Below, in pieces: positions 12,201 through 29,500 of a stretch of DNA of 64,000 nucleotides (positions are counted from its first letter, which is position 1; every line of letters begins with the position of its first letter). The notes beneath the pieces are model-generated. The model ran no database searches. It was not told the DNA's origin and was given only the letters and a program-made list of their open reading frames with translations. Source of the DNA: Trogon surrucura. Its lineage: Eukaryota; Chordata; Aves; Trogoniformes; Trogonidae. The DNA lies in contig CM036628.1 of NCBI GenBank assembly GCA_020746105.1, positions 7,863,191 through 7,927,190 on the forward strand, read 5' to 3'. The position numbers and the translations under genes are program-made.

Positions 12201-13664
12201 GGTAAGTCCACAAAAAACACGTAACATTAATAATACATTTTTAAGGAAAAAAAAGAAAACAAAATAAAACAACAAAAAAAGAAGAGAAAGAGACAAGCAG
12301 GCTATCAATATTTTTAGGAAACCAACAGATACATTGCCTTTATCATGCTCTACTAACTATAGCCCAGAGGTACCAAAGAGGGACTTTCAAACAACGCACA
12401 TGCATTCTTCAGCTCCTTAAAGCAGACCTGCAAAGTAACATTCCCATGCAGCTATAAGAAAGAAATCAGAGACATGGGGATAAGATGACGTGTGCTTGCA
12501 AAGCACTCAACTTCTGCGCTTCATTCAGAAAAACAGAGGGTTACTAAAGCTAACATGCAATGGGAATCATCTGAAACATCTATAAATAACACACCCAGTT
12601 TTTCTGCTGTTTAAAATGAAGTAATATCCTATCATTCATTCACTAACATGTCTGAGAGGTTTTCTGGACTGCTAATAGACTATTTCTTACAAGTTCTCCC
12701 CCAACCCCACTGATTTATTCTGAAGAAGAGCTAACATATACAATGAACTACTCCTGAGTAGGTCAGGTACTGTAAAACTCAGCAATGCAAAGCGCTGGTC
12801 CCTCACATAGGCACGATTCTGGATGCTGCTGAGCAGTCAAGAGTATTGAAATCAATGTCACTAGTGAGGTGCTTAAAGTGTAGCAAAGTGCTTGAGTGGT
12901 GAATTAAAAGCCTGAACTATTTCCTATGGTGCTTTTATTATTACCAGTGCATTTTAGCAGGTTCTCTTACCTTCAAAATGGCATGTCCCAGTGCCAACAT
13001 CTCATGTGTTATGCAACACAAGATCAAAATGCCACCAGTTTGGGATGAAACTGCATTGCACTCTCTCATATGGACATTCAGGTCCAAAACACAAAGGAGC
13101 TGGACGTGGCAAGCCTGCCAACCAATTATTTGCAGGGATTTTACTACTCTCTAATGGCTGAAATGGCACATTTAATTATTGTACATTGCTCTGCTCAGTC
13201 AAAGAGCCTTTATTGTATGGAAGCACTCCACAGCTGAGAGGTTTTTTCATATCCTTACTCTTGTATTTTTGATAAACTAGTCCTACTTAAGAATCTTAAT
13301 TGAATTCCTCTGAAATATTCACTAACTAGAACCAGGACTTTACAATTTCCTAATTAATTTCGCATGTATGAACCATTATTTTAAATTCCAGTGCTGAATA
13401 CAGTTTGGCATTGCCATGCAAATTAAGTAGGGAAGCCAAGATCAAAAACAAACCCAAAAATCTCACACAGACTATGGAAAAAAGCGGTCCTGGTTCTGAC
13501 AACTAAATACACAGGATACACTACCTATTTTATATATATATGTATTTCAAATAAAAGTCATCCCCCTACTTTTTTTGTATTCTCCAAGTCAGCCATTAAC
13601 AACCCAGTAGGCTGGCTTGATAGTAGGTATGTTCTGTCCACTGAGATTCACGTGTACTGGACTC
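6273..13664. other. Non-coding stretch, inferred NRK intron 2 (middle)
   Basis: No exon with recognisable protein was found here. Specifically, I looked on the minus strand for codons of the next kinase segment (GRHVKTGQLAAIK in the paralogs) and did not see them. The composition is mixed: slightly GC-richer near 6.9-7.4 kb and 10.8-11.2 kb, and strongly AT-rich at 9.1-9.9 kb. One exon-like but probably non-coding block at 12971-13159 is listed among the findings. Confidence 0.5.
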
Positions 13665-14290
13665 AAATCGAGACTGGAAAAGACCTCTGGGAACATATGG
13701 TTGCACCTTCTGTTGGAAGCAGAGAAACCCAAGACAACGCCAAACAGTCTTCCATCTTTCCAGCAAGGGTGACTCCACCACCAACCTGGGAAACTTATTC
13801 CAATGTTGACTTCTTCTCCCTGTAAATAATGTTTTTTCTTACAATGAGATGGAATTTTCCCTGAGTGATCTGCCCCTGGTTCCTCTTGTCCTGTCCATCC
13901 CTGTACTTACATCTTCTTCATAAACCACTGCTGAAACACTTGAAGGCTGTGACTCGATTGCCCTCAGCCTCGTCTTCCTTCAGTTGAAAAAAACTGCAAC
14001 TCCGTCAGCCATCCCTTCTTCATGTGGAAAAGTTCTTCAACCCTCTAAGTGTTTTGGTGGCCTTCTCTTGGACTCTCTCCAGTTTCCCAGTGTCTCCCTT
14101 GAACCAGGGGAGCACAGATGGGACACGGTATTCCAAGCGTGGCCTAACACAAGCAGGGGAAATCATCACAGTCCCTGATCTGCTTGCAACACTCTGCTGA
14201 CACAGCCCAAGGCACAGTTTGCCCTCACTGCTGCAAGGGTGCGCTGCCAACTCCTCAGCCGTTGTGATGGAGAAGGACCAACATGGTGGC
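13665..14290 (-). mobile_element. Old, diverged CR1 fragment
   Basis: Read on the minus strand, this matches the 3' part of CR1 ORF2 and the 3' UTR in degraded form. The plus strand shows the reverse of typical CR1 phrases: 'GACTGGAAAAGACCTCTGGG' near 13.67 kb, 'TTCCTCTTGTCCTGTCC' near 13.88 kb and 'GTGGCCTTCTCTTGGACTC' near 14.06 kb. The minus-strand reading near 14.0-14.2 kb includes VRPRLEYRV and WFKGDTGKLERVQ, recognisable as the CR1 RT C-terminal region (family form [31 protein letters not shown]). Many differences from the young copy in this window mark it as old. Confidence 0.82.
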
Positions 14291-20401
<6,111 letters not shown>

Positions 20402-21121
20402 TTATTTGCAGCAAAGCAACCACTTCACAATGGAGCGTAACTGTACACAATCAAAATGAGAAGTCTGTGGCACATCTCCTAATGATCTCTATTGCGCACC
20501 GAAGGGGAAACAGCCAAGTAACAGTGTAAGAAATACATTCATCGATGTTGAAGTTTTCAGTCGAGTTGCTCAAAAATTCTACACACAAGAACTTCATGAA
20601 GATTTGTAGCACGGCAATACGGCAGATACAACAAATAAACAGCGATGTGCAAAGAATACAATCAGTAGAATAAAGAATTAACTCCAGGCTTCCTGACTCT
20701 TAAAACACTGAGCAAGCCTGGAGGCTGAGCTGCTGTCTTCTATGGAACACTCAGCATTAGCAATGTAACAAAGGAAAGAAGCTAAAAAACAGAATTGAAA
20801 AACTACCATATAAAGCACCTAGGCCACATGACCTCACAAAAGGGAAATGCACCATCCCAGGCAACCTTAACACTAGAGGTGGGCTGAGAACACTCAAGTG
20901 TCCCATTTAGCAAAAATAACAAGGTGAATTTGACTGCAGTCTTGAAGTCTTGGCTTTGAACCCAAACTAGATTGCTGTTAATTTACACAAAAGATTCCAG
21001 TGTCAGATGAGTAGTGTTCCATATCACAGAAACCAACTTTCATCCTACTGGTTTAGCATCAGTTGCTCTATAATCAACCACTGCACCAGATTTCTCCAAC
21101 AACAAGACGTTGCAGCCTTCA

Positions 21122-21480
21122 GGATGGAATGGAATGGTGTTGGGTTGGAAGGCACCTTTAAAGGCCATCTAGTCCAAGCCCCTGCAGTGAGCAGGGACAT
21201 CTTTAACTCAATCAGGTTGCTCAGAGCCCCATCAAGCCTGACCTTGAGTGTCTCCAGGGATGGGGCCTCCACCATCTTCCCAGGCAACCTGCACCAGCGT
21301 CTCACCACCCTCATAGCAAAGAACTTCTTCCTAAAGTCTAATTTAAATCTATTCTGCTCTAGTTTAAAACCACCGCCTCTTGTCTTATCACTACACTGCC
21401 TGATAAGGAGTCCCTCCCCAGTTTTCCTGTAGCCCTCTTCAGGTACTGGAAGGCTGCTATAAGGTCTCCCTGGAGATACC
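21122..21480 (-). mobile_element. CR1 fragment (3' end)
   Basis: The reverse complement reads like the end of CR1 ORF2 plus the 3' UTR. The minus-strand frame near 21.2-21.4 kb contains KLDFRKKFFAMRVVRRWCRLPGK split by chance differences, then EAPSLETLKVRLDGALSNL, matching the conserved CR1 C-terminus. The plus-strand start 'GGTTGGAAGGCACC' is the reverse of a typical CR1 3' UTR, with a decayed octamer tail around 21122-21137. It is 5'-truncated and of moderate age, and belongs to the same subfamily type as the copy at 25968-26571. Confidence 0.88.
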
Positions 21481-24412
21481 AGGAAGACTATCTTCTTGCA
21501 AGGTATGGGCAAGCTGATGTTCGTTCCTGCATGACTGAGCACATGAAGAAATCTGTTGCTCCAGTTAAACTCATTTGAGAGATTTATATACAAATATTAA
21601 GAACTCAAGAGGCCAGTTTCTTGGTTTCTGGCTGACTCATTCATCAATACGCTATTTCTTGAGATGATATTGAGAAATTTACATAAAATATTATTAATTC
21701 CATGTGTCACTTTTACCACATCTGTTTCAGCAATCTGCCATGTCAGCTGATGCCTGTTGCTACTGCTGAGGGATGCAATACCATTACCTTAGAAGTTCAA
21801 TTTCTATAACCCTGGTTGCAAACCATCCTTTTTTAAAGGTATCAGGCTGCTTCTTCACTCCACTTACATGTTATTCTTTTAATACAAATAATGCTTTCTT
21901 TATATCTGATATGGATATGAATCTGAGCAGATTTTGCCTTTATTGACACAACTGTCCCAATAAATGGTATAAGCTTTCACTGTCGGAGCAACACAGCAGA
22001 CTTCCACATCTGAAAATACTAACGGGTCCATATAGTTGTGCCTTTAAGTCAAATGAGTTTTAATCTTATACTTCCTGGATTGTTAACCTCATGGGACTTT
22101 TTTTTTATTATGAAAAAAACCAAAAAAAAACCTAATATGAAATGTATAAACCAGATGAAATCACTTACTTTTGACCCATGCACAGGCCAGTCTGTGTCAT
22201 TTCTCTTATTTTTAAGACAAGGCAGTAAGGCATGGCCTTCTAGACCTAAACCCCAATTCCAAAAGCCCTCACACAAAAAGAAATCAATGGGAAACACAAA
22301 AGGGAAATGTATGGAACTAAGCACGAGCATAAGCACACTTGCAACATTAGAATCTTTGCAAAGTGCTTTGCTTCCTTCTCACTTAATTTTTCATTTCCAT
22401 CATAAACGAGCCATACGCTTTGCTACAGCAGAGCTAAAATCGGCAATAACCCATCGCCACTGTTAAAGCAACAGGCGGGTGGTACAAACCTCTGCTTCAT
22501 GGGAGACCTTTCCACAGAGCTGTGCTGTGGGTTACATATGGTCCATGCCGTAAGAAGCATGACAGCTCTCTGAGGAACTACTCCAGACACAGTCCTTCTT
22601 GCACAATATCTACCATACTCCTCCGTGGGAAGCAGGAGCAGCATCCCATTTCCACACCTCTCCTGCAGGAAGCAGCACTGCTGAATTAGGAGGTGTTCAT
22701 CGCACACAGAAACCCAGGGGAACCTAAACTGCATTTTCAGCTCGGAGTTTGCAACTGTTCCTCTCACTTAAACACATGCTCTGTCCTCACTCCTCCAAGC
22801 TTATTTATTATGCAAATCTAATAATTTAATGTGCCTCAAAACCAGCTTCTCCCTCCCTCCAATCAATTCCATTCTGATTTAACATCCTAATAGCTTGCTT
22901 CTAAAGGTTTTAGACACTAGGAAACCCCAAACGATTATCTAAATAAATGTTAGCATTAACTTTAATATAATAAAAATCCTACCCTGTCCTTGCTAGCCAG
23001 CTGAGCATTAACATCTCAAGCCTCTGCAGCTCTGAGTGCAGCCAAAATACTTGGCCACCTCTCTTCCCTTAATCAGGACACCACAGTGAACTGAGCCTTG
23101 TTAAGAGTCATAACGGATATTAATCTGGGCTCCGACTTTGGTCCTTGGATTGCCCTTGTTTGCTTGGATATCAGCACTGCATCGTTTGCTGGCATTCTTC
23201 ACAATGGGCCAACTTCATAATTATCTTGGAGTTAGGTATCATCCTTGATGTGGTGCTTCCTCTCAGCTGCCATTTAAGCCCCATGGTCCATCTAACCCTT
23301 CGCCAGCCAACACCTGCCAAATTGTGAGGTTCGTTTTGACAGACATCAAAATCCTGGCCTGGACATTCATCACTTTAAGGTTAATTACTGTAATGTACTG
23401 TACCATATGGTGGCTTTCTTGCTTTCCTGCAAGTCAACTGCAGAGTACTCAAAAGGCAAGAGCAAGACTGCTGACCCAGAGGCACCCAGGCCACATCCAT
23501 CTTCTCTGCAAGGCAGAATGAAAAACAACACACACAGCAAGAGCCCAACCAAAGCTCACTTTTCACAACCTCTGTAGCTAAACAAGACACAGGCATCTGA
23601 AGCTGAAGTTCTTCTACAGAAGCCTCTGCAAGTAATTCAGAGATTAGAGGGTTTTTAACCATGTGACTGCCCTAATGAACTCAAGGTGGAAGCACCCTGA
23701 CGAGATGCTCTGGCAACACTTGGTAACTACAGCCCAAACCACGGCTTTCCAGGAAAAGGGAAAAGCCCTGGCAAGCACCCATTTGGAGGGGAGCAAGGCC
23801 AGCTCGTGCAGTTTGAAAATGACCCCAATCACAGTTGTGCTTCCACGCTGGACTTCATGGCTGCAGTGAGGCCAGCAGGAGCACGGCACCAGGCAGCTCC
23901 CGCTGGCCCCCAGAAGACCTAAGAAAACACAAAGATAAAGTATCTGTCTTTACCTAGTTTCTACAGCCCACATTCACCCATCTCCCATTTCCTGCTAAGC
24001 ACAAACCCCAAACTAAGGCTGCTGACATGCTGAAAAGTTTTCCCCTGAAAGGACACACTTGTGCCATCCTCTGTGAAGGCCGAGTGCCAACAGCCTCTGG
24101 GAGGGCTCTGCCTTGGACGGTTTGGACACAACGCTGGCTGGCTGGTTTGCAGCACTACTCTTTTTCAAACTTATACAGGCTTCATATCATTTATTTAAGG
24201 AGATGAGAGCCATCTGCTAAAGCTCTAAAGAAGAATGTCCATTATTTTGACTTATTCCCCTGAGCAGAGACAGGTTAAACTTCTGCTTGCCTAGCCAGAA
24301 GCTTTGAGCCATCTTCACAAACTTTACAGTCCCTTTAGCCTTTCTTCTTTCTGCCTCTGGTCAGGAACACCCTCTTTGCCATGTGATTATTGCAAAGGCT
24401 TCTCCCAGCCCT

Positions 24413-24434
24413 CTTTTTTTTTTTTTTTTTTTCT
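24413..24434 (+). repeat. Poly(T) run
   Basis: An almost uninterrupted run of about 20 T on the plus strand within intron 1. It is a simple mononucleotide repeat with no sign of an attached SINE or processed gene copy. Confidence 0.8.
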
Positions 24435-25300
24435 TCTGATATTTTTAGAAAGCAGCTTGCTTTGGTTTCACTGTCTGGGGCTGACTGCTTCTTGCCACAA
24501 TTGAACTCTTCCCTCTTCTGCTGTTGAGAGTGCTCCAGAACAAAACTGCCTTGGTTGGACTGGGCTGATAGGTGTTAAGCTTCTATGTAAAAAAGCGAAG
24601 TGGAACTGAGGAGCATCACAGACAACCCCGTTAACTGTTCGTGGGTGTGAAACACTAACAGTGTGGCTTTTGCCATGTCCAAAGTTTTAATTATGTTAAA
24701 AACCTAAAAACACGAGAGCAGAATGATAAAAATTCAGAGCAAACAAGGTGAATGCTGACTTTCTAAGCTTTGCTGGGAGAAGGAAAAAAAAAAAGTCCAA
24801 ACCTCAAAAAAACTCCACAAAAGCCCACGCACATATTTTTTTTTTCCAGAAAAACCCTCACTGCTCATTTGTTTCCTCTCCACAGCACTCACATCATCCT
24901 TCGGAATTATCGTGGCATCTTGGCATCTCTCCGGCGCAAACCGCGGGGCAGAGCAGCTCCCGCGGGACGCTTCTCGCTGGCGAAGCGAACGCGACCCCTC
25001 CTGCCCGGGCAGGGCAAGCTCCGAGCCGGCGGCGAAGCGCCCGGCTCTCCCCGGTCCCGAGCCTCCTCATCCCATCGCACCGCCCGGCGCTCGCCCCCTC
25101 CCCGCAGCACCGACCTGCGGGGCCCGAAACCTCCTCGGATCAAAGTGTGTGTGGGGAAAAAGCACAACAAATGAAAAAAAAAAAAAAAAAATCAGAGAAA
25201 GCCTTTTTTGCGAGGCTTGCAGAGGAGAACCGTCGGGTTAACTCCGAGCCCAGCGGGTTTCGCCGGGACCCCCCCCGCCCCTCCTCGATCCCCTCCTTAC

Positions 25301-25357
25301 CCGCAGAGCCGCCAGGTCGATGCCGTCCAGGCTGCGGGCGGCGCAGTCCCGGGCCAT
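25301..25357 (-). CDS. NRK: NRK-like kinase, coding exon 1 (start codon)
   Basis: The exon encodes 19 residues, MARDCAARSLDGIDLAALR, and ends in phase 0 at CGG followed by the strong donor GTAAGG. The ATG context is GCGCCATGG, a good Kozak match (G at -3 and +4). From memory the paralogs begin MASDSPARSLDEIDLSALR (TNIK) and MANDSPAKSLVDIDLSSLR (MAP4K4), followed at once by DPAGIF, which is exactly how the exon at 20312-20377 starts. So this is the first coding exon of a GCK-IV Ste20 kinase. NRK (Nik-related kinase, a GCK-IV kinase linked to JNK and AKT signalling) is chosen because it lies next to IL1RAPL2 on the same strand in other amniotes. Kinase exons 3 onward lie beyond the left edge. 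An unusual copy of TNIK or MAP4K4 is the alternative. Confidence 0.88.
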
Positions 25358-25621
25358 GGCGCTCCGCACCGGGACGAACCGTCTCCCCCCTCCGCCGCCC
25401 CCCGAGCTAACGGTGCCGGGGCGAGAGCAGGAGGGCGGGCATGCCCGGTCGGCCGGAAAACCCTTCCCCGGCTCCCGGAGCGGGGGGGGCGGGGAGGGGG
25501 AAAGGGGTGGGCGCGGAGGGAGGCAACCCCCGGGAAGTCGGGGAGCGGCAACTTCGGCGGAGACGGTTCCTCGGAGTGGGAAAAAAAAAAACGATAAAAA
25601 AAAATAAAGTTTGCGAGGAAG

Positions 25622-25632
25622 TGACGTGACGT
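25622..25632. promoter_or_regulatory. Tandem CRE/ATF-like site in the NRK promoter
   Basis: The plus strand reads TGACGTGACGT, two overlapping TGACGT cores, about 270 bases upstream of the NRK start codon and inside the CpG island. Such cores bind CREB/ATF-family factors and often sit near start sites in CpG islands. The site is visible in sequence, but its function is inferred. Confidence 0.45.
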
Positions 25633-25870
25633 GGGGTCGGAGTGGGGGCGGGGGGCACCTGCCGCCGGCCCCGCACGCAATGAGAAGGGGGGGAACAGGC
25701 AGCGGCGGGGCCGTCCCGGTGCGATGCGGAGCGGAGGGGGGCGGAACCCGCCGCTGCCCGTTCCCCCGTGTTGTAATAAAGGCGTTTGGCAATTTCCTTG
25801 AAAGAAATGCTGATGCATCAAAGTATTCCTTTCAAACAGCCCACGCCGGGGATGGTGTCTGCTAAAGCGA

Positions 25871-25903
25871 CCTTGTTTTATTTTATTTTTTATTTTTTTT
25901 TCC
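25871..25903 (+). repeat. T-rich low-complexity tract
   Basis: A TTTTA-type T-rich stretch lies between the CpG island and the adjacent CR1 fragment. It is simple sequence with no other signal. Confidence 0.6.
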
Positions 25904-25967
25904 TCTCCACTAGCAGGTTTGAGGTCAATCTCTGCGTTCAAGCATAAGTTTGTTGAAGAACCCACAA

Positions 25968-26571
25968 ATAACCGATCGTGTCCTGGGCTGCATCAAAAGA
26001 TGTGTGGCCAGCAGGTCAAGGGAGGTGATTCTTTGCCTCTGCTCTGCTCCTGTGAAACCCCACCTGGAGTACCGTGTCCAGCCCAGCACAAGAAGGACGG
26101 AAACTTGTTGGAGCAGGTCCAGAGGAGGCCACAAAGATGATCAGAGGGCTGGAGGACCTCTCCTATGAAGACAGGCTGAGAGAGTTGGTGTTATTCAGCC
26201 TGGAGAAGAGAAGGCCCTGGGGAGACCTTATAGTGAGTGGCCTCGCAGTGTTTAAAGGGGGCTACAGGAAAGCTGGGGAGGCGTTTACAAGAGCAGGTAG
26301 TGACAGGATGAGGGGCAATAGTTTTAAACGAAAGCAGGGTAGATTTAGATTTGATATCAGGAAGAAGTTCTTTACTACGAGGGTGGTGAAACACTGGCAC
26401 AGGTTGCCTGGGAAGGTGGTGGAGGCCCCATCCCTGGAGGCATTCAAGGTCAGGCTGGATGGGGCTCTGAGCAACCTGATAGAGTTAAAGATGTCCCTGC
26501 TCACTGCAGGGGGGTTGGACTAAGTGACCTTTAAAGGTGCCTTCCAACCCAACACATTCTTTGATTCTATA
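25968..26571 (+). mobile_element. CR1 fragment (3' part of ORF2 and 3' UTR)
   Basis: The plus strand carries the C-terminal part of CR1 ORF2 and the 3' [29 protein letters not shown] (interrupted form), then MIRGLEDLSYEDRLREL, FDIRKKFFTTRVVKHWHRL and EAPSLEAFKVRLDGALSNL. It ends with two decayed octamers, ATTCTTTG and ATTCTATA (26556-26571). It is 5'-truncated and diverged from the full-length copy, so it is older and of another subfamily. It is antisense to NRK, just upstream of its CpG island. Confidence 0.9.
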
Positions 26572-29500
26572 ACTAAATGTGCATAACGCAGCTATACACA
26601 ACAGGTAGCAATCCACACGCGGTGACAGCCCAGCCCAAGCCCGTCACTGTGTCCTGTTCTCCCCTGAGCAGCATTTGGAAAATTCTGGCCCTCGCGTCAC
26701 CTTTAACAAAGTTAAGCCATGGTTTTGCTCTCCGTTACAGCCTTCCTGCTTTCCATAAATCCATCATTAGCCTTTCTGCTTGTGTTATTTCTCACAATCC
26801 CTCTTTATCTCTTCTCTAACCTTCAGGCTGTCCTTTGTCTCCTGCCACTTTCCACTTCCTTCCTGCTTCCCTGGTGAGAACTGGTGTGAAACTCCCGGCT
26901 GCTGTCTACAAAACGCCCTCTCTCTTGCTCCATCTCTTAGATTCCTTGCCAAAATTAATCCTACCTGCCTTGCTCACCTCTGCTGAGCACTCCAACCTAA
27001 AGATTAATTTTCACTTGACAGAAAGCTCTCCCCAAAAATGATACGAAAATTGGGTTTTAGAAGTATAATATGGCTCATAGTATTTCTACAGGTGTGTCTC
27101 AGTATTTCTTTGTGATGTGCTTCTATCACCACTTTTCCTTGCCTTCCTGCCGCTGAACTCTGCTGCTGGTAGAGTGTCTGTGGAAGCTTCAGTCCCACTT
27201 GCACCATTGCTGGCAGAGCTTCATAAGCGATTCTTCTCTCCCTGCTGAAGGAGGTGGCAGAACATCTCTTCCCCATAGAGCCCTTGCGGCTCTAACAGAA
27301 GCAACAGCTGGTTTGGTCACCAATACTCACAGGAGATCTGTTGAGGGTGAAGGTGCCACCAGGACAAGGCTACTTCTCAAAGTAGAACCAGATTTACAAG
27401 CCCTGAGTTTTTCATCACCAGCCTGATGACTGGTTCTGCAGAAACAGAAATTCTGCTCCAAGTGTCCCCTGCAGTATCACGTTTTGCTTCTACTCCAGCC
27501 CTCCCCAAAGCACCACACAATCGGGGTGTTTGTGCTATTGCTGACATGCAAGCAGGCTGGAGCCCTTGCATGAAGCTACATGGCAGAATAACTCCCAGGC
27601 ATCAGGAAATTCAATGCCTTGGTACCACCTGACTGCTAATAAACTAGAAACCTATGCCCATCTTACCAAAAATAACAAGCGAGTAGGATCCCTTAAGAAT
27701 AAATTCCATTTAAAAAATTAAAAAGACCAAACCCTGAAACACAAGCACAAGAGTATTAAATGCTACCAGTACAGTTTTCCTCTCCAACAGCCATAGTCAA
27801 ACCCCTGCAGCCAAATTCAACCGCAACAGACCTGAACATAAAAATCGTTCAAGCATCTATGTGCATGCAAAGGATGTTTTTTATTAAAAGGGAAGTACAA
27901 GCATAAAGGGGGAAGAGCTTCCTTTGTTTCAGCAAAGGAAATGTCACTGTACCCCAGAAGTACCGGGCTAAACCTGAGCTCTTCTGTCTGCATCCTCTCC
28001 CCTCACCCCAAACTCAGATTTGGGTCCATAATACTACTACTACTAGTAATTGTCCCTGCCAGATGTGACACTCAAAGGAAGAGAGTGTTTAAAACTGAGG
28101 CTTTAATTGACATGCTGGCTTGTTTCCTTTAGCTTTGTTTATACTGGGGTCTCAGCTACAGGTGTGAAGCTGGCAGAAGAAAAACCTAAGAAGATAACTC
28201 ATAAGAGTGCAGGGTTTCCTGTCTGCAGGAAATAAACAGCTTCTTAAAAAAAAATGTGGTTTCAGTCTGAACTGGACAAACTGACTCTTTTCAGCATTTC
28301 TTAGTTCTCTGAACGGTAAATTCAGAGAAATTATCATTTAGGAACTCAGACACACAGGACCTGCTCCTTGCAACAATCCCCCTGACGCTGCTCAGGGAAC
28401 GGCCGTCCCTGCCACTTCCACAGCTGTGGGAACAGCCAGGCTCCACAGCTCATGCCACGTCTGTGACTCCAGAGCCAACCTTCTGCACACACTCCCCAGA
28501 ATTTTCAGATCTGTTTCAGGGAGCTCAGAAACCCCAAAGCCTGAGTTAGGCTCTCTGCTACATAGCAGTAGGAGGCAAATCCCTCTTTGAGCTTCATGGC
28601 AGAGAGCCAGAGCCTGACCCCAGTGTGCCAGCCTTCCCCTGGACTCCTCTCCGCAATAGCTTCCCAATGCTTGGCCCAGAGTCATGGGTTCCCTGTGAAC
28701 ACCATCTTTCCTTAGCATCAAAATATTCCCTGACAGATTTATCTTGCTGGAAGTTTTCTTACCTTCTTTAAGGAAGGTCCATTCTGCCAGTGCCAAGGTG
28801 CCTGATCAGATTGATGCAGACTCTAATGCTCAGACATCAACACCTTTCTCCCAGAATAAGAATCCTTTGCAAAATTCCCCATGGCTTCTGTTTTTTTTAT
28901 ATCAAGTAGAGATTTTAGCCATCTCTTCAGTGTTCCTTTAGGGCACAACCCTTAGCTGGGAGGCAGCAAAGGGACACAAAAGCCCATGAAATCTGCTTGG
29001 AACTACAGACTTCACCCTCCCCTTTGAGAAACTCTCTCTGGATTGCTCAGAAAGGAAGGCCAATCTTTTTACCTAATGCTTTCAGAAAACATCTTGTCCT
29101 CATTTGGTTGCATCAGAACTAGAAGATTACCAGCTGGTAAATGCTGATTACAGGAGAGTCAATGGGTGGCAACAGCCAGCATGGTATTAAGCCCAGCATT
29201 CATCCAGGAGTAGGGTCTCTTAGCTGCTGCTTGAACTCGTTAGCATTTACAGCATCATTCTGGAAGCGATTTATTGTTACTAATGGTTTTTATGAAGTCC
29301 TGGAGTACAAAAAAAAAAACAACCCTTGATTTATTAAGCCAGCCCCTAACTTAAAAGTTGTCCCCTTCCGTTTCCAATTATAGCACGGTTTAGTACTGTG
29401 GGTGGCTTTGCTAGACTGTCAGGAACAGGATTACACATTTAAAAACTGTCTAGGATTGTGTGGAGCCTGGTTATATCTTTTTGCCAGCTTGGTGGCCATT

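Larger units (their letters stand above)
24920..25775 (-). promoter_or_regulatory. NRK: CpG-island promoter of the NRK-like gene
   Basis: About 850 bases are strikingly GC- and CpG-rich compared with the AT-rich surroundings. The island spans the first coding exon and runs about 400 bases upstream of its ATG and 400 into intron 1. GC boxes (GGGGGCGGGG type) occur near 25.48 and 25.64 kb, and a double cAMP-response-like site lies at 25622-25632. No TATA box was seen in a fitting place, which agrees with a CpG-island promoter with dispersed start sites. Long open frames in this region on both strands (up to 222 codons) are effects of GC-rich, stop-poor sequence. Confidence 0.85.

Noticed and set aside
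24748-25965. Long open frames (up to 222 codons) on both strands around 25 kb
   Set aside because: GC-rich CpG-island sequence has few stop codons. The translations are Pro-, Arg- and Gly-rich low-complexity sequence, and only the 19-codon exon 1 fits a known protein.
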